DNA of 64,000 nucleotides from Nematostella vectensis. Lineage: Eukaryota; Cnidaria; Anthozoa; Actiniaria; Edwardsiidae. A program made the translations under genes and the position numbers. A model generated the notes under the pieces. That model was not told the origin of the DNA, searched no databases, and worked only from the letters and a program-made list of their open reading frames with translations. Positions 1 through 11,121 of the stretch are shown here, piece by piece. How positions within the stretch are numbered: the first letter of the stretch is position 1; every line of letters starts with the position of its first letter. The stretch spans positions 10,045,387 through 10,109,386 of the forward strand of contig NC_064034.1 in the NCBI RefSeq assembly GCF_932526225.1, given 5' to 3'.

Positions 1-698
1 TTTGGCACAATGAGAAGTTTATTGAAAGATAATACAATAAAAATGGTGAAAGCTGAAAACAACCAATAGACTTCTCAGCCCACTGTTAGGGTGGGAAGGT
101 GGGAAAGGAAAACAGACTATAATATATAGACGCGTTAACTCAAAGTCCGTTTGCTAGCACTAGCTGGAACATAAAAGACAATATCTGATTACAGTGTGAA
201 TAGTACAGTACCAGGTACCAGACTCACTGCCATAAAAGGAAGTGTGAATTAAAGATTTTAATCTGGTTATCAAAATAGCCCAATGATCTGATCCTAGCAT
301 AAGTTGAAATAGCACTTTGAGAGGACAGAGCCTCATCACAAGCTCGCTGGCCACTAAACAGAGAGACATTCGAGGCTCTGGAACCAGGGTATAAGGAGAG
401 CTGATTGCATATCAAACATTTAAGGACAGATCCAGAAGTTCAATAACAGGGGCTGAGGCAAAGATTTGAAGGTAAGGGGCGGTTTCTTGTTCTTTAGTTA
501 ATCTCACTATATTTCTTCATATTTTCAAGCAAACCCTGAGAATAGAAAGGGGGGAATTGGCCCACCCCTAGATCCACCTGTGGTAGATTGCATAAAAAGA
601 CCACAAGGGTGATGTGGTTTTAGCCAAAAAGATTCCTGATAACAAAATATAATTCAAAACCGAATAGAAAAAAGGGGCCAAGGCCAGGAAGAGACATA

Positions 699-1838
699 CT
701 ATAGGTTTAAATTAAAAAGCACCTGAGAATTTTCATCTTCATAGGACCACAGAAATTCCAAAGCTGCAGTCTTGATTATTCTGTTTTTGGGTTTGTACAT
801 TTCATCTATAAAAGAATCCCTAAAAAAAAGACAAATCAATTTTGAGATTTTGATAATTCTGATAATTTTGAGATTCTGATAAGCGAGTTATTTACCATCT
901 GAGATCTTCCAGCACTTGCTCATCTCCAAGTACAAGTGTGAGTTTGCTGAGTATAAACTCCTGGGGGTCATCTGGACAGTTGATTGCTAAAGCTGTCAGA
1001 ATAGCCTGAGGGATACCATAATGTGAATCAGTCAATACCAGAGTCATCATAAATTGATGGTGCCTTGAAGATCCTGGGATCAAGATTGAATGTTTCAAAC
1101 CTTATATCCCAAACTTCCACCTGAACTAAGTATCCCCCATCCCTTCTCACTGGATTTTTTCTTGGTGGAACATTTTGCACAAAAGCCAAAGGTGTTCTGA
1201 TGGTGGGGGAATTTATTTTTTCTAGAAAATGGTTGACAACGAAGTGTACTCCTGACTCTTCCCAATAGGCAGTACCTGACTTCCGAGGTGAAAAATAAAG
1301 AAATATCATAAGCATTTACAGAAACTAAACAGAACTTTTCCTTGAAGGCTTCAACTTCTACTGTCAGTCTATCTGCGGTTTGCACGTTGCAACTAATACA
1401 ACTTTTTCGCTGTAGTAATATCTTTAGGTGGTACCTGACGGTAATAAATAATATCAACACGTAAATATATTGGCCGAGGGGGTTTTAAGCTACTTTCGAG
1501 GTTTGCCCGCTCATTAAAATATAATTAAAATCGATGTTTTCTCTACCTTAGAAGAAAGCTTTGAAAAAAGAAAGGTGCATTTATACTTTAACAACCGTTT
1601 TACAATTATTAAAGTAGCATCCACAACATTCAGAGCCTAAATATCCCACAGCCAATAACTTTTAATTGTCTGTTCAATTTCGGATTAATTGGAATTAGAA
1701 AGCCAGTGTTTTGGCGCGGCGCATAGCAAGAAGTCAAAAGCACCACCAAAACAAAGATCTCACCTCAAAAACATCGGGCAAGCGATGTCTGAGAAGATAG
1801 CGACGTAATTCGGGGTCGCAATTCTTGAGGGAAGCCAT
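699..1838 (-). CDS. Small DPY30/RIIa-like domain protein (three coding exons)
   Basis: Three exons join in phase on the minus strand: 1764-1838 (start MASLKNCDPELRRYLL), 896-1005 and about 723-819. Donors and acceptors are canonical (GAG|GTGAG, CAG|GCT, ATG|GTAAAT). The joined protein carries YLLRHRLPDVFEAIL followed by CPDDPQEFILSKL. This fits the DPY-30/RIIa dimerisation pattern (YL, then P, then a helix, then P-x-x-P-x-x-F), known in ciliary and PKA-anchoring proteins. After residue 94 the frame either reads on for seven codons to TAG at 699-701 (101 aa) or splices at a weak GTGCTT donor toward exons I could not find. The exact family member is not recognised. Function (probably a docking module in a cilium or kinase-anchor complex) is inference from the motif only. 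Confidence 0.6.
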
Positions 1839-2454
1839 TGTTACATAAAAGAATTCGTGTTTACAGCAACGAACCAACACAAACCTGCCGCCATTATGAA
1901 ACCACTTAGGGGATCTGGTGTTGCCATGGAGATCTTCAGACCACAGGCAACCCGTTCATTTTCAGGACCAGGCTGTTTCAAATTTGATAGTATACTACGC
2001 GCAGTCTGGATTGTGAAAATATGAATAGGGCGACTGTTTCGAATTGGTGCTCCCCATAGATCTGTACCTTGGTTTCATAGTCTGAAAGTCCGCCCACATC
2101 CGCTTATAAGAAGTCTAAAATACAAAAAGTGGTGTCAACTCTTCTCTTCTTTTCTCTCTCTTCTTCTTCTTATTTCCCGAAAAAAAAAATAGTGCCTCAT
2201 ATGTCCAGGGTAACTATATATCACACGGGATAAACTATACATACTTTTGGGGCTACAGTAATATAGAGAAGTGTTCTTGTTCCTCGAACCATCATCAACC
2301 ATTACATATCCTCAATAAAAGATTTTTAACGATTTTTGTATATCCATCAAATATCGCGAGATCAAAGTTCGCGATCTTTATTTTTCGCGAGTCTTTTTTG
2401 TCGAGTCGATTTTTTTGAAATCGCGAAAACGCGAATCAGCTGACGCAAATTTAA
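1839..2454. other. Intergenic, AT-rich, no gene seen
   Basis: Upstream flank of the minus-strand gene starting at 1838. It holds homopolymer runs and a cluster of TCGCGA/CGCGAA words at 2353-2435. I see no supported coding exon here. Confidence 0.5.
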
Positions 2455-2699
2455 AGCCGCATTATCACCAGTTTACTTCCGGAGGTCCGACGGAAATCCA
2501 ACCGTTAAAAGACAAAAGAATCTATTCGAATCCGAAATATTTAACAGGCCATCCGCTCTAAATTAGCAGTCACATCCTCTAAGAAACTTCCAATAGACAC
2601 ACTGCTTTCTATATTTTAAAATATTTTTCGTGTTTACCATTAAAAATCATCAGAGATTCTTACGTAATCGACCGGAAGTAAACTGGTGACAATGCGGCT
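2455..2699. mobile_element. MITE with 28-bp TIRs flanked by TTAA
   Basis: The left end 2455-2482 and the right end 2672-2699 are inverted complements over 28 bp with one mismatch (AGCCGCATTRTCACCAGTTT at the start). TTAA directly flanks both ends (2451-2454 and 2700-2703). The 245-bp interior has no ORF. A TTAA target site is the hallmark of piggyBac-type insertion, although the TIR does not begin with the usual CCC. It is most simply a non-autonomous piggyBac-like element; the superfamily is inference. Confidence 0.8.
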
Positions 2700-2703
2700 T
2701 TAA

Positions 2704-3552
2704 GTACGCGTGATAATTAAGCAGAATAAAGTATGTCTATCAGACCACATACCTACCGTTTGTATAATAACAAACTGGCCATCAATTTCTCATGCTTTAT
2801 ATTCCAGGGGTAATCAGCTATCGCAAACATATGTCAAAAGACAAATCCATTGGAAATAACCTTTTCTCATTATTTAAATGTATTTCACACCGTTTATGAT
2901 ATTAAATTATATTAACTCAATTTTAAGTTTTCCGCCGGATACCACATGTTCATCCCGAAGACATTGTAAGTAAAATTTTTATTTAACCGCACTCCTTTTA
3001 AGGACATATGTTTTTTTTAAGTGATGGGAAATAAACCTATCAAATATTTGTAAATGTATTTTAAAAATACATATGTTATGCACAAATCTTGGTTTAAAAG
3101 TCCCAAGATCCCTTGTTCCCCTTTGTTCACCCCTGTTCTTGGTTTTCCGGTCAAGTAGTCCATATTTCTTGATCAGCCTCACTTCCCTTTGATCATCTCT
3201 TTCCAGATATATTTTAATTTGTATTTATTTGATACAGATATACTTTTATGCATAAAACCTTGATGCTGCCATACGGTATATTTTTTTTTCTAAATTTACC
3301 GGATACGAACGAGGTTCGATTCTCGGCCATGTTCTCGATTTTTGTTTTTTCACTGTACTAATTACAATTCCATATTCCTTGCTCACCTATTTCCGGATAT
3401 TTTCATTTGTATTTATTCAATACAGATACCTCTTTTAAAATTTATATGCCGCCTGGAATAGGAACGGGGTTATGCTTATGGCCGTAACGCAAGAAATGCC
3501 TATCATATATATGGTCCTTGCCGCTTGTTTTAACACTTTCAAGCGCTCAAGC
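2704..3552. other. Intergenic, repeats only
   Basis: Contains two diverged copies of a sequence around 3165-3260 and 3365-3440 (both with TTTGTATTTATT and GATACAGATA). A short tRNA-T-arm-like string at 3310-3330 has no accompanying A box or acceptor stem. No gene seen. The CAT gene's likely polyadenylation signal falls in its right part. Confidence 0.4.
3412..3417 (-). promoter_or_regulatory. Probable polyadenylation signal of the transporter gene
   Basis: TTTATT on the plus strand reads AATAAA on the minus strand, about 136 bases beyond the TAG stop at 3553. It is the first such hexamer downstream. Confidence 0.45.
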
Positions 3553-5960
3553 CTAGTCAGCAATATCGTCTCCGCTTTCCATGACTTCGCCTTGGTCCGA
3601 GTCGAGAGAGCTGTGCCAATAACCATAGAACATGTAAATCAGTGCACCTAGAAGAAATGAAGCCTCATTATTAGGATTTAGAATCAGTTATACACACATC
3701 GGTGCTAGTCGGGCCACGACAGACCGCTAGCGTTACTCGTGCAGTTTGGGCAGCCTGGCCTGAGGCGGCTCTTTCATCGATGTCTGCAGATTGGCACGGA
3801 TAATAGCAGAGTGCTAGGGCTCAGTCTTAGCATCACTGGTGCCGATGTGTGCTAGTGCTCTTTTGTGATCTATGGTGACTTTCCAGGGGTGTGTCTAGAG
3901 AGCAAGGGTAGGGTCTCGAGCAGTATTTCACCGTAACCCGTAACCCAGTTTCCCGATAACTGGTACGGGAATGAGGGAAAACGTGTGTTTGATGTATGCA
4001 GTTTTTCATACAGTATGTTCCTGCTTTAGCATAGGGGACCACAAGTTGGCGGCTAATCGAGAAGCATATAACCAGATATAGAAAGAAACAAATGTTTAAT
4101 TAAAATCGGCCGAGTTGTTGCACCTTTGAAAAGGAATTTTGACTTTGAAGCTACTTTCCCCCAAAAAAATAAACCTATCGGGGCTGATGTCAGCTGGTTA
4201 GATTATAATGGAGTAGACTTATTCTTACCTAAAGACATCCAAACAGCAAAGCGCACATACGTCCAGTGGTTCAGACTAACCATCAGCAAAGTGTTAGAAA
4301 AAATAGTCATCACCGGAATCAAGGGCACGCATGGCACGGTAAATGGGAAGGTGGCACTATTTCTTGGAAGCTTGTAAAAGCACACCATCGCAACCACGAT
4401 CACAATACAGCTAGCACACAAGCACAGGACCGCCCACGATTGGTACGCCGCCAGTGCATTACGCCCAGCCGTGAGCATGATTGACAATGTTGCTATAGCG
4501 ACGGTTAACACGAGGGTGACCAAGGTAGCATGGAAACTTGACTCATAAGTGGGAATCATTTTCTTAGGAGTGTCCTCTGCGGGATCTGGTAGAGGTTTTT
4601 CTTCTTCTTCTTCTTCTTCTGTAATGAGCTTGTACTGATCATCGGATTTTCGGAAACATCGGCAAATGGAGCCGCAAAATGTCTCTTTGTTAGCTTCCTC
4701 GTTGTCTTGGTTAAGGTCAAAATACACACTTTCCACATTGCACTGGTACCTCGTTAGCAAAACCGCGATGGCGACCATAGTATACGCGACTAGAGTCCCG
4801 ATTGACAGCATTTCCACCAGCTGTTTCAGCTCCATGATAAGCGTTAGTGCGGCGACCACGATACTACATGCCAGCACCGCTCTTACTGGCACATGCGTGA
4901 TGCCATTGATCTTAGCTAGCCATCGGAATAGCAAGCCGTCATCCGCCATGGAGCAGACTACGCGAGGAGCAGCAAACGATACGCTGAGCAGACAGCCAAT
5001 CGTAGCAAAGATAGCGCCAACCGAGATGATGATCTTGGCAAGACCGAATCCCTTTTGCGCGAATGCCTCAGCCAAGGGAGCAAACTCGTTGAGAGTGTGA
5101 GAAGGCACCATGAGCGTTAACACAGTAGATACCCCAAAGTACGCAAGAAAGCTGACAAGGATAGTCAACATGAGTGCCAATGGGATTGCCTTCTTGGGGT
5201 TTTTCGTCTCTTCACCTGCAGTCCCAATAACGTCGAAACCGACAAACGCGAAGAAGCAGCTTCCTGCGGCAGCTATGACGCCTTCATATCCATATGGTGC
5301 GAACTTCTCCAATGTTGACCAGTTGCTGGTGTCTGCAAAGTAGAATCCGACACAAATGACGAATACCACCACGGATAAATTGACAAAGGTGACAGCCTTG
5401 TTGAGGATAGAAGCTTGTCTTGTCCCCGAAGACACAATTATCGTAATCAATACAGCAAGAAAGACCGCAAGAAAATCGGGGAATCTTGCAACTCCTGGGT
5501 GTTTCCAAGATCCAATTTTATGAATAAAGAACTGGTAAATTTTGCCACCAGATAAAGAGTTTATGTATTCACTACAAGCTCTTGATAAACTTGCCGCAGC
5601 GATGATGTATTCTAGAATCATATTCCAGCCCACAATGAAAGCCCATATCTCTCCAAGGCAGACGTAAGTGTACACATACGCAGATCCTGCTTTTGGAATC
5701 CGGCAGCCAAACTCCGCATAACATATCCCTGACAAGAGCGCGGAGACGGCAGCAAAGGCAAAGGACAAAATAACGGCAGGTCCGGCCACGTCCCTTGCTA
5801 ATTGTCCTGTAACAACGTAAAGTCCAGCCCCTACCACTGTACCGATACCAATGGATGTTAAGTCGATGGTCGAAAGACATCGCACAAATTGGGATTCACC
5901 AGTAATGTCTACCTTTGCTCTTCGCCTCGTTAATCTGTGGCATACCCGAGCACAAGCCAT
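3553..5960 (-). CDS. Cationic amino acid transporter, SLC7 (CAT) family
   Basis: Two coding exons: 4229-5960 and 3553-3647, split by an intron at 3648-4228. The protein is 608 aa, close to the 620-660 aa of animal CATs. The start is MACARVCHRLTRRR at 5960; the in-frame GTG at 5981 is not a start. It shows the CAT core: IDLTSIGIGTVVGAGLYV (helix 1), GSAYVYTYVCLGEIWAFIVG, GWNMILEYIIAAASLSRA, SFFAFVGFDVIGTAGEE, then helices to FPFTVPCVPLIPVM. Exon 1 ends in a phase-1 donor (TTTAG|GTAAGAAT). The second exon restores the last helix, G-ALIYMFYGYWHSSLDSDQ, typical of CAT C-termini. The large cytosolic loop carries seven glutamates coded by a CTT/GAA microsatellite at 4600-4620. Role by family: plasma-membrane or lysosomal uptake of arginine, lysine and ornithine. 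SLC7A1-4 versus SLC7A14 subtype is not resolved. Confidence 0.93.
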
Positions 5961-7689
5961 TCGTATCTCAAATAACTTCACTCAAACCTTTTCTCTTCTT
6001 TGATGATTCCCTTCCAGACCTTCAATAAATAAAGATTATTGTATTGTAATTAAAGCCGACATGATCAGGCAAGAGAATATGGGAAGATATATCGAGTAAA
6101 ACTTGACGTGTTTGAGTAAATCTATTCAATAATGCATGATTGTTTCTAGTGTTCACGGTTTACTGAATCTTTTTATAATCCAAACCAATAAAACGTAACC
6201 CCTCGGGAGTAAGCACGATCAATTACAAAAGCAAAATAAAATACAGATCTAGATTTCAGTAAAATAGTTCTACATTCTTCGTGCTGCTTTTTCAGTTATT
6301 TGTAATATATTTTCATGCAAAGTTTTTTTTATCTGACAGGTGGCGAATCCAAGTCACACACGGTTGTTTTTCCCCACAGTTCGACAGCTGAGCCAATATA
6401 GCGCTATTGAGTTACTGTCCGTTCCGCCTGAGCAAGTTAGTGCAACCATACGGATCTGTATATATCATAGTAGTCTCCAACTACTATGAGATAGGTGCCG
6501 AAAATCAATTTAATATACCGTCAAAAGGAGCTTGCGAGTAGCCCGTTTTTTATGCGGGACCGATCCTTTTTAGTTTTTGAATAAATCAAGCAGCGAGAAC
6601 ATCGAAAAATACAATGCGAGCATGACTGATAAAATTGCGCGAGCATTAGCCGGAAACTGCTAGCACATCGAAATTTAGGTGGACCATAAAAACATGGTAA
6701 AATGGTATTTTCGTGAAACGAGATTTGGTCATTTTTTGCCCTACGAGAAACGTGAAATCGTCCATTTCCACGTCGGTGATACGTGATTCAACGATTTAAA
6801 AGGCCATTTTTCGGTCCCTGAAACGTGAAAAGTCATTTTGCCCGGTCCGTAAAACGTGATCCATACCCCCCTTTACCAGCCTGTTAAAAAGCCTCTTTGT
6901 TATTGTTACAGTGGAGAAGTTTATTCTTCTAAAGCCTTTATCCTAGTCTATCACGCAGCAAGTCTTTGTATCACAAGTGAATTTGATTAGTGCGAGAATG
7001 GAATTTACAAGATAAAAATCTGCGCAAAGCCACTGTGATGTAATAAAGCTCATTCAGAACAAAATTAGTTCGAAGTTTTGCAACCGCTTTAAACTCCCTA
7101 CCGCTTCACTCGACGCCGAGGTTCTTAGTAGTGTGGTCTTAGAGGCCTCGAAGGTGCCTTGTCCGCTTAAATCGCTTACGTTTGCGTCAATACGATGCTC
7201 ACCAAATTATTATTTTTTCCATTTGAAATAAGAAAATAAAACCCAACTTTTCTTATGATAAGCACATAAAACAAACAATTTAGCCCTCGGTTAAAACACC
7301 TGGTATTTTTTTTTCAAACTTTCTCCACAAGCAAATGGTGTGTTCCTTTTGTGAAAGTACAAACTCAGTACACAGTAAAGACAAGGGTGGGGAGGAAGGC
7401 GTGGTGGTTGGTGAAATAATGATAGCTGTTGCGTTATCGTTGGATTGCCTGTGTTACATTACGTCATTGTGTCGAAAATATCCGAGTAACAAACATGGCG
7501 TCGAAATGACCAATGGAAGATCGAGACGTGGAATTAGAACTGAAATAAAACAACGCGCTTCTACCGTAAATACCTACAGACAAGCGCGTTAAGTCGACAA
7601 GGGATCAAGAGGAGAAACTATTGACAAATTTCACTGTATTTGATAGGAATTTCTAAGGATTTAAGTTGAATTTCGAATTTATTTGGAAG
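5961..7689. other. Intergenic region between divergent CAT and SARAF genes
   Basis: Likely holds the promoters of two divergently transcribed genes. At 6690-6850 there is a degenerate repeat of CGTGAAAC/AAACGTGA words with CATTTT spacers. Near 7460 a TTACGTCA string (CRE-like) lies about 230 bp upstream of the SARAF ATG. The plus-strand ORF at 7335-7592 has no splice or similarity support. No other gene seen. Confidence 0.45.
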
Positions 7690-10600
7690 ATGATTACGTG
7701 TGACAGTAGAAGTATGGTTTTGAAGATTGTTGTGTTTATGGTCATCGTTGCTGTAGCTGTTGTAAAAGGTATCATACACACAGTATTTTATTGTCTTTGC
7801 CAGATGTCACACAGGAATCATTGTCTCATTGTCAATTATTTCTTCTTCAAGGTTGGGGGAGCAGCGAGAAAATCAAACTGAAGGATGTACAAGTGCTGAC
7901 TTTGAAAGCAAACCAAATGACAAATGGTAGGCGCTCTGCCCCGGTTCCTCAGCTCAAGTGTGTTGGGGGAAGTGCTGGGTGTTCTGCGTTCCGCCCGCAG
8001 GTCGTACAGTGCTACAACAGAGGTTCTGATGGCTATGATGTTCAGGTATTGCAGGATAATTTGCAGTCCATAAATGTTAAATGAAAAGTGCCTCCTCATG
8101 AACATCCCTCGTGAATAAGCTGTGCAATAAAAGTGCACTAAAATGTTTGCAAATAATATAGCACATTTCATTTTTTTTTTGTAATACAGGAGAATACAGT
8201 AAATATATGGATATTTTTGAGAAAATTTATCTTGAGAAAGGGTTCATAATCTTGAGACTCCCACCAAATGCAGGAGAGTTGACAGCTATGCATGAAGGCT
8301 AATGTCAACAAATTGTTTTAGCTCTTAAACCTCATGACCCACATCTATGTAATCAACTCTGATATTTAGCTTTTGCCACATAGTGGGAGTGCAAGGCGGA
8401 CATGGAAAGTCAGTACAGGTTTGGAGAAATTGCTGTTTCTTGTGAAGGCTATAGCCACCCGGATGACCCATACATCCTCAAAGGCTCTTGTGGGGTAAGT
8501 AATAGTCAGGAAGCAACTGAAGGTAGAGTTCCATCTTATGCCTAGTGCACACTAGCGACATATCCACATAACGACATGGGCGTGTGCACTCTTATCTTCG
8601 ACATAACGACATGGACATAACGACATAAGAGAAAAAACATGTTTTTTTCTTTTAGGTCCATGGCGTTATGTCGTGCTAAACATAAAGCGCGCCCATGTCG
8701 CTATGTTGTTATGTTGCTAGTGTGCACTAGGCATTACAGATAATGTGGGTGTGATGATATCCTGTTCAAAGATACATATGGGAAATAGCCCTTTTTTTCA
8801 GCTTGGAAACATATATGGGAGAAAGCTAGTAAATGTGAATTTTTGTGGTGCTAACTTTCAAAAGTGATGAGAACCTTTGAATTTAACCCTCGTAATCACT
8901 TTCAAAATGATTCTCTGTTTTCAAATGATTTAATGACTTCTTTCAGCTGGAGTACTCTATTGACTATGTTGGTGATCAATCAGCCCACCATGATTCTGGA
9001 TACTACTCCAGTCACCAGAATGATTATCACCATGGCCACAAGAGACACCACAGGTATACCCTATATTATTCCATAATCATAAACATGATTTGTAAGTTCA
9101 AAGTTTTACGTATATGCAATAGAAACCTTTCTAATTTTGCCAGCTAATGCTCTGGAACATCAAATATGGCATCCAAAAACATTGTTTTTTTGTTTCTTTT
9201 ATATTCTCACTGCCCATGTTGTTCACATCCTCATGTTTATGATACAGATTTTCATATGTTCTCATGTAAAAGTGCTCTATTTACAGTAATAGAAAAAAAA
9301 CTTTCAAATTTCTTATGACACTTTTTATTACTTTGATTGACTTGCATGCTGCAATTCAATTGCAAGTTTGATTACAACATCTTAAAGACTGCTAACCACA
9401 CCTTCCTTTTTAGTTTCATGATTACCACAATTACTGTTCATTTTTAGGAACCATTTGTGCAAGGGACCAAATCAAAATACAAAAGTTTTCCCAGGCCAAC
9501 CTCTTTATATTCAATTTATATGGATCTAATGCAAAGTGAATGACGTAGTTCTGGTTTTGTTTCGTAGGAGGTCATCTGGTTGGCTGAGTTCCCTTATCAT
9601 GTGGGGGATCATTGCCGCCATTGCCTACTACATCTACACTAGCTGCAGCGGCCATGGTGCAAGTGATAGCACAGAGTATGCATCACAACAGACAACAACA
9701 CCACCACCTCCGGGATTCAGACCTGAATATACTCAAGGTGAACTGTCATCCTGCGCACGCCTTCATTCAAACCTTTATCTTTGCTGAACAAGACCCACCT
9801 GCTTATATCCCTCGACCTACCAGATTGTTTCTAATAAATTCAATATATTATTTATAAGAATACAAATGTGACCCAACAAAGGATATTAATTTGTTTGTTA
9901 AGGTGCCTATCCAAGTGCCTCTGCCACACCAGGAAGCACACCAGCTGATGATCAGGGTCTAGGAGGATTCTGGACAGGTGAGCCACACCATCTAGTGTTG
10001 TATTAATTACATCGGGATACCCATTATTATCATCCTACAAACTGTTCCATTAAGTCTACTTCACATGATGGCAGGTCCTGCAGCCTCACCCTTGTAGATT
10101 TCCCGTAGGGTCTACTGGAAGCACCAGTAGCTGTATTTAACTCAGAATAGGTTGGGATAAAAAGTTCTGTCCTGCCCCTCTTTCTTTTTTGTGCCTTCAG
10201 AATCCTGGCTTCATACAATATGATTGGAATGACATGAGTGGAGCACTTTATAAGCTCCTTTGTTAGAGGAACTATTTTCAAATTGTATTAATTTTTATTC
10301 TAGGCATGGGTGCAGGTGGCTTGCTTGGATATCTCTTTGGTAACAGGTAAAGTGCTTATACAAATTTTTTCACTGCCATATGTTAATTATAACAGCATGT
10401 TTTCTAAAAAAAACCCTTCCTGGCTATACCGCTTATTGTTATATTCCTTCTTTTTCAGGGGTGGAAATGGTGGCTATGGCTATGGTCCTGGATATTACCA
10501 CCATGCTCATCATGGTTATAACTCCGGCTATGGCACAGGCTATGGTGGTACAGGCTATGGTGGAGGAAGCTGGTTTGGTTCAGGTGGAAACTCTGGCTGG

Positions 10601-11067
10601 TTTGGTTCGGGTAGAAATACTGGCTGGTTTAGTGGCAATAATGGATCATCTTCCTGGTCTAGCACTCATCGCCGTTCAAGTCCAACTTCCAGCTCATCTT
10701 CATCAAGGACAACCTCAGGTTGGTACCAGTCCCCCTTGTTCAAGCCCGTCTAACATACTCCAAACATGAGACCAACACTGAACAAACTTGCAGAGTACAA
10801 TTTTTGATGGATTGTAAGCTTACAATTTTTAACAGTGTGGGTGATGGGAACAGACAAGCCCCTGTTTTTTTTTTTTTTTTTTTTACATTTTTAATAGGAT
10901 AAAAAAGGGGCTGGTATCAGTTTTAGACCAGACTGTAATCTTTACATTTTCTACACAATTTAAATATATTGGGTTGCCTCCTACCTCAAACTAGTTTGGA
11001 TAAATTGGTAACAATTTCACCTTTTTTTTTTTGCTTTACAGGATTTGGGGGCACAAAGAGGAGGTGA
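7690..11067 (+). CDS. SARAF: SARAF, store-operated calcium entry regulator
   Basis: Nine coding exons join in phase: 7690-7768, 7852-8045, 8384-8494, 8947-9053, 9568-9737, 9903-9977, 10304-10346, 10459-10718, 11042-11067 (354 aa). Residues 1-26 form a signal peptide (MVLKIVVFMVIVAVAVV). The lumenal domain has the family signature PQLKCVGGSAGC, then VVQCYNRGSDGYDVQWECK, then VSCEGYSHPDDPYILKGSCG. One membrane helix follows (LIMWGIIAAIAYYIYT, about 168-188), then PPPPGFRPEYTQG, GFWTGMGAGGLLGYLFG, a long Gly/Tyr/Trp-rich stretch and a basic C-terminus, GGTKRR, like the GGTRRR end of vertebrate SARAF. By family it is an ER membrane protein that slows STIM/Orai calcium entry when stores refill. 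The start follows from the signal peptide; the upstream ORF extension begins at TTG. Confidence 0.96.
8539..8733. mobile_element. MITE with 18-bp perfect TIRs and TTA target duplication
   Basis: TGCCTAGTGCACACTAGC at 8539-8556 is the exact inverted complement of 8716-8733. TTA flanks both sides (8536-8538, 8734-8736). The interior carries repeated ACATAACGACATGG-type words in both orientations. A 3-bp TTA/TAA duplication fits PIF/Harbinger-type MITEs. It lies inside SARAF intron 3 (8495-8946) and is non-coding. Confidence 0.82.
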
Positions 11068-11115
11068 ACAATAGCTTGTGAGCACTCATTATTAATCTAA
11101 CCTTAATACACTGTA

Positions 11116-11121
11116 AATAAA
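11116..11121 (+). promoter_or_regulatory. Polyadenylation signal of SARAF
   Basis: AATAAA lies 49 bases after the SARAF stop codon at 11065-11067, suggesting a very short 3' UTR. Confidence 0.6.

Noticed and set aside
160..415. Minus-strand ORFs at the left window edge
   Set aside because: No phase-compatible splice sites linking them to the DPY30-like gene, and no recognisable sequence.
3305..3335. tRNA-like T arm (AGGTTCGATTCTC)
   Set aside because: No A box, anticodon arm or acceptor stem could be placed around it.
4126..5343. Several plus-strand ORFs (4126-4377, 4666-5100, 5110-5343)
   Set aside because: They are shadows antisense to the transporter exon.
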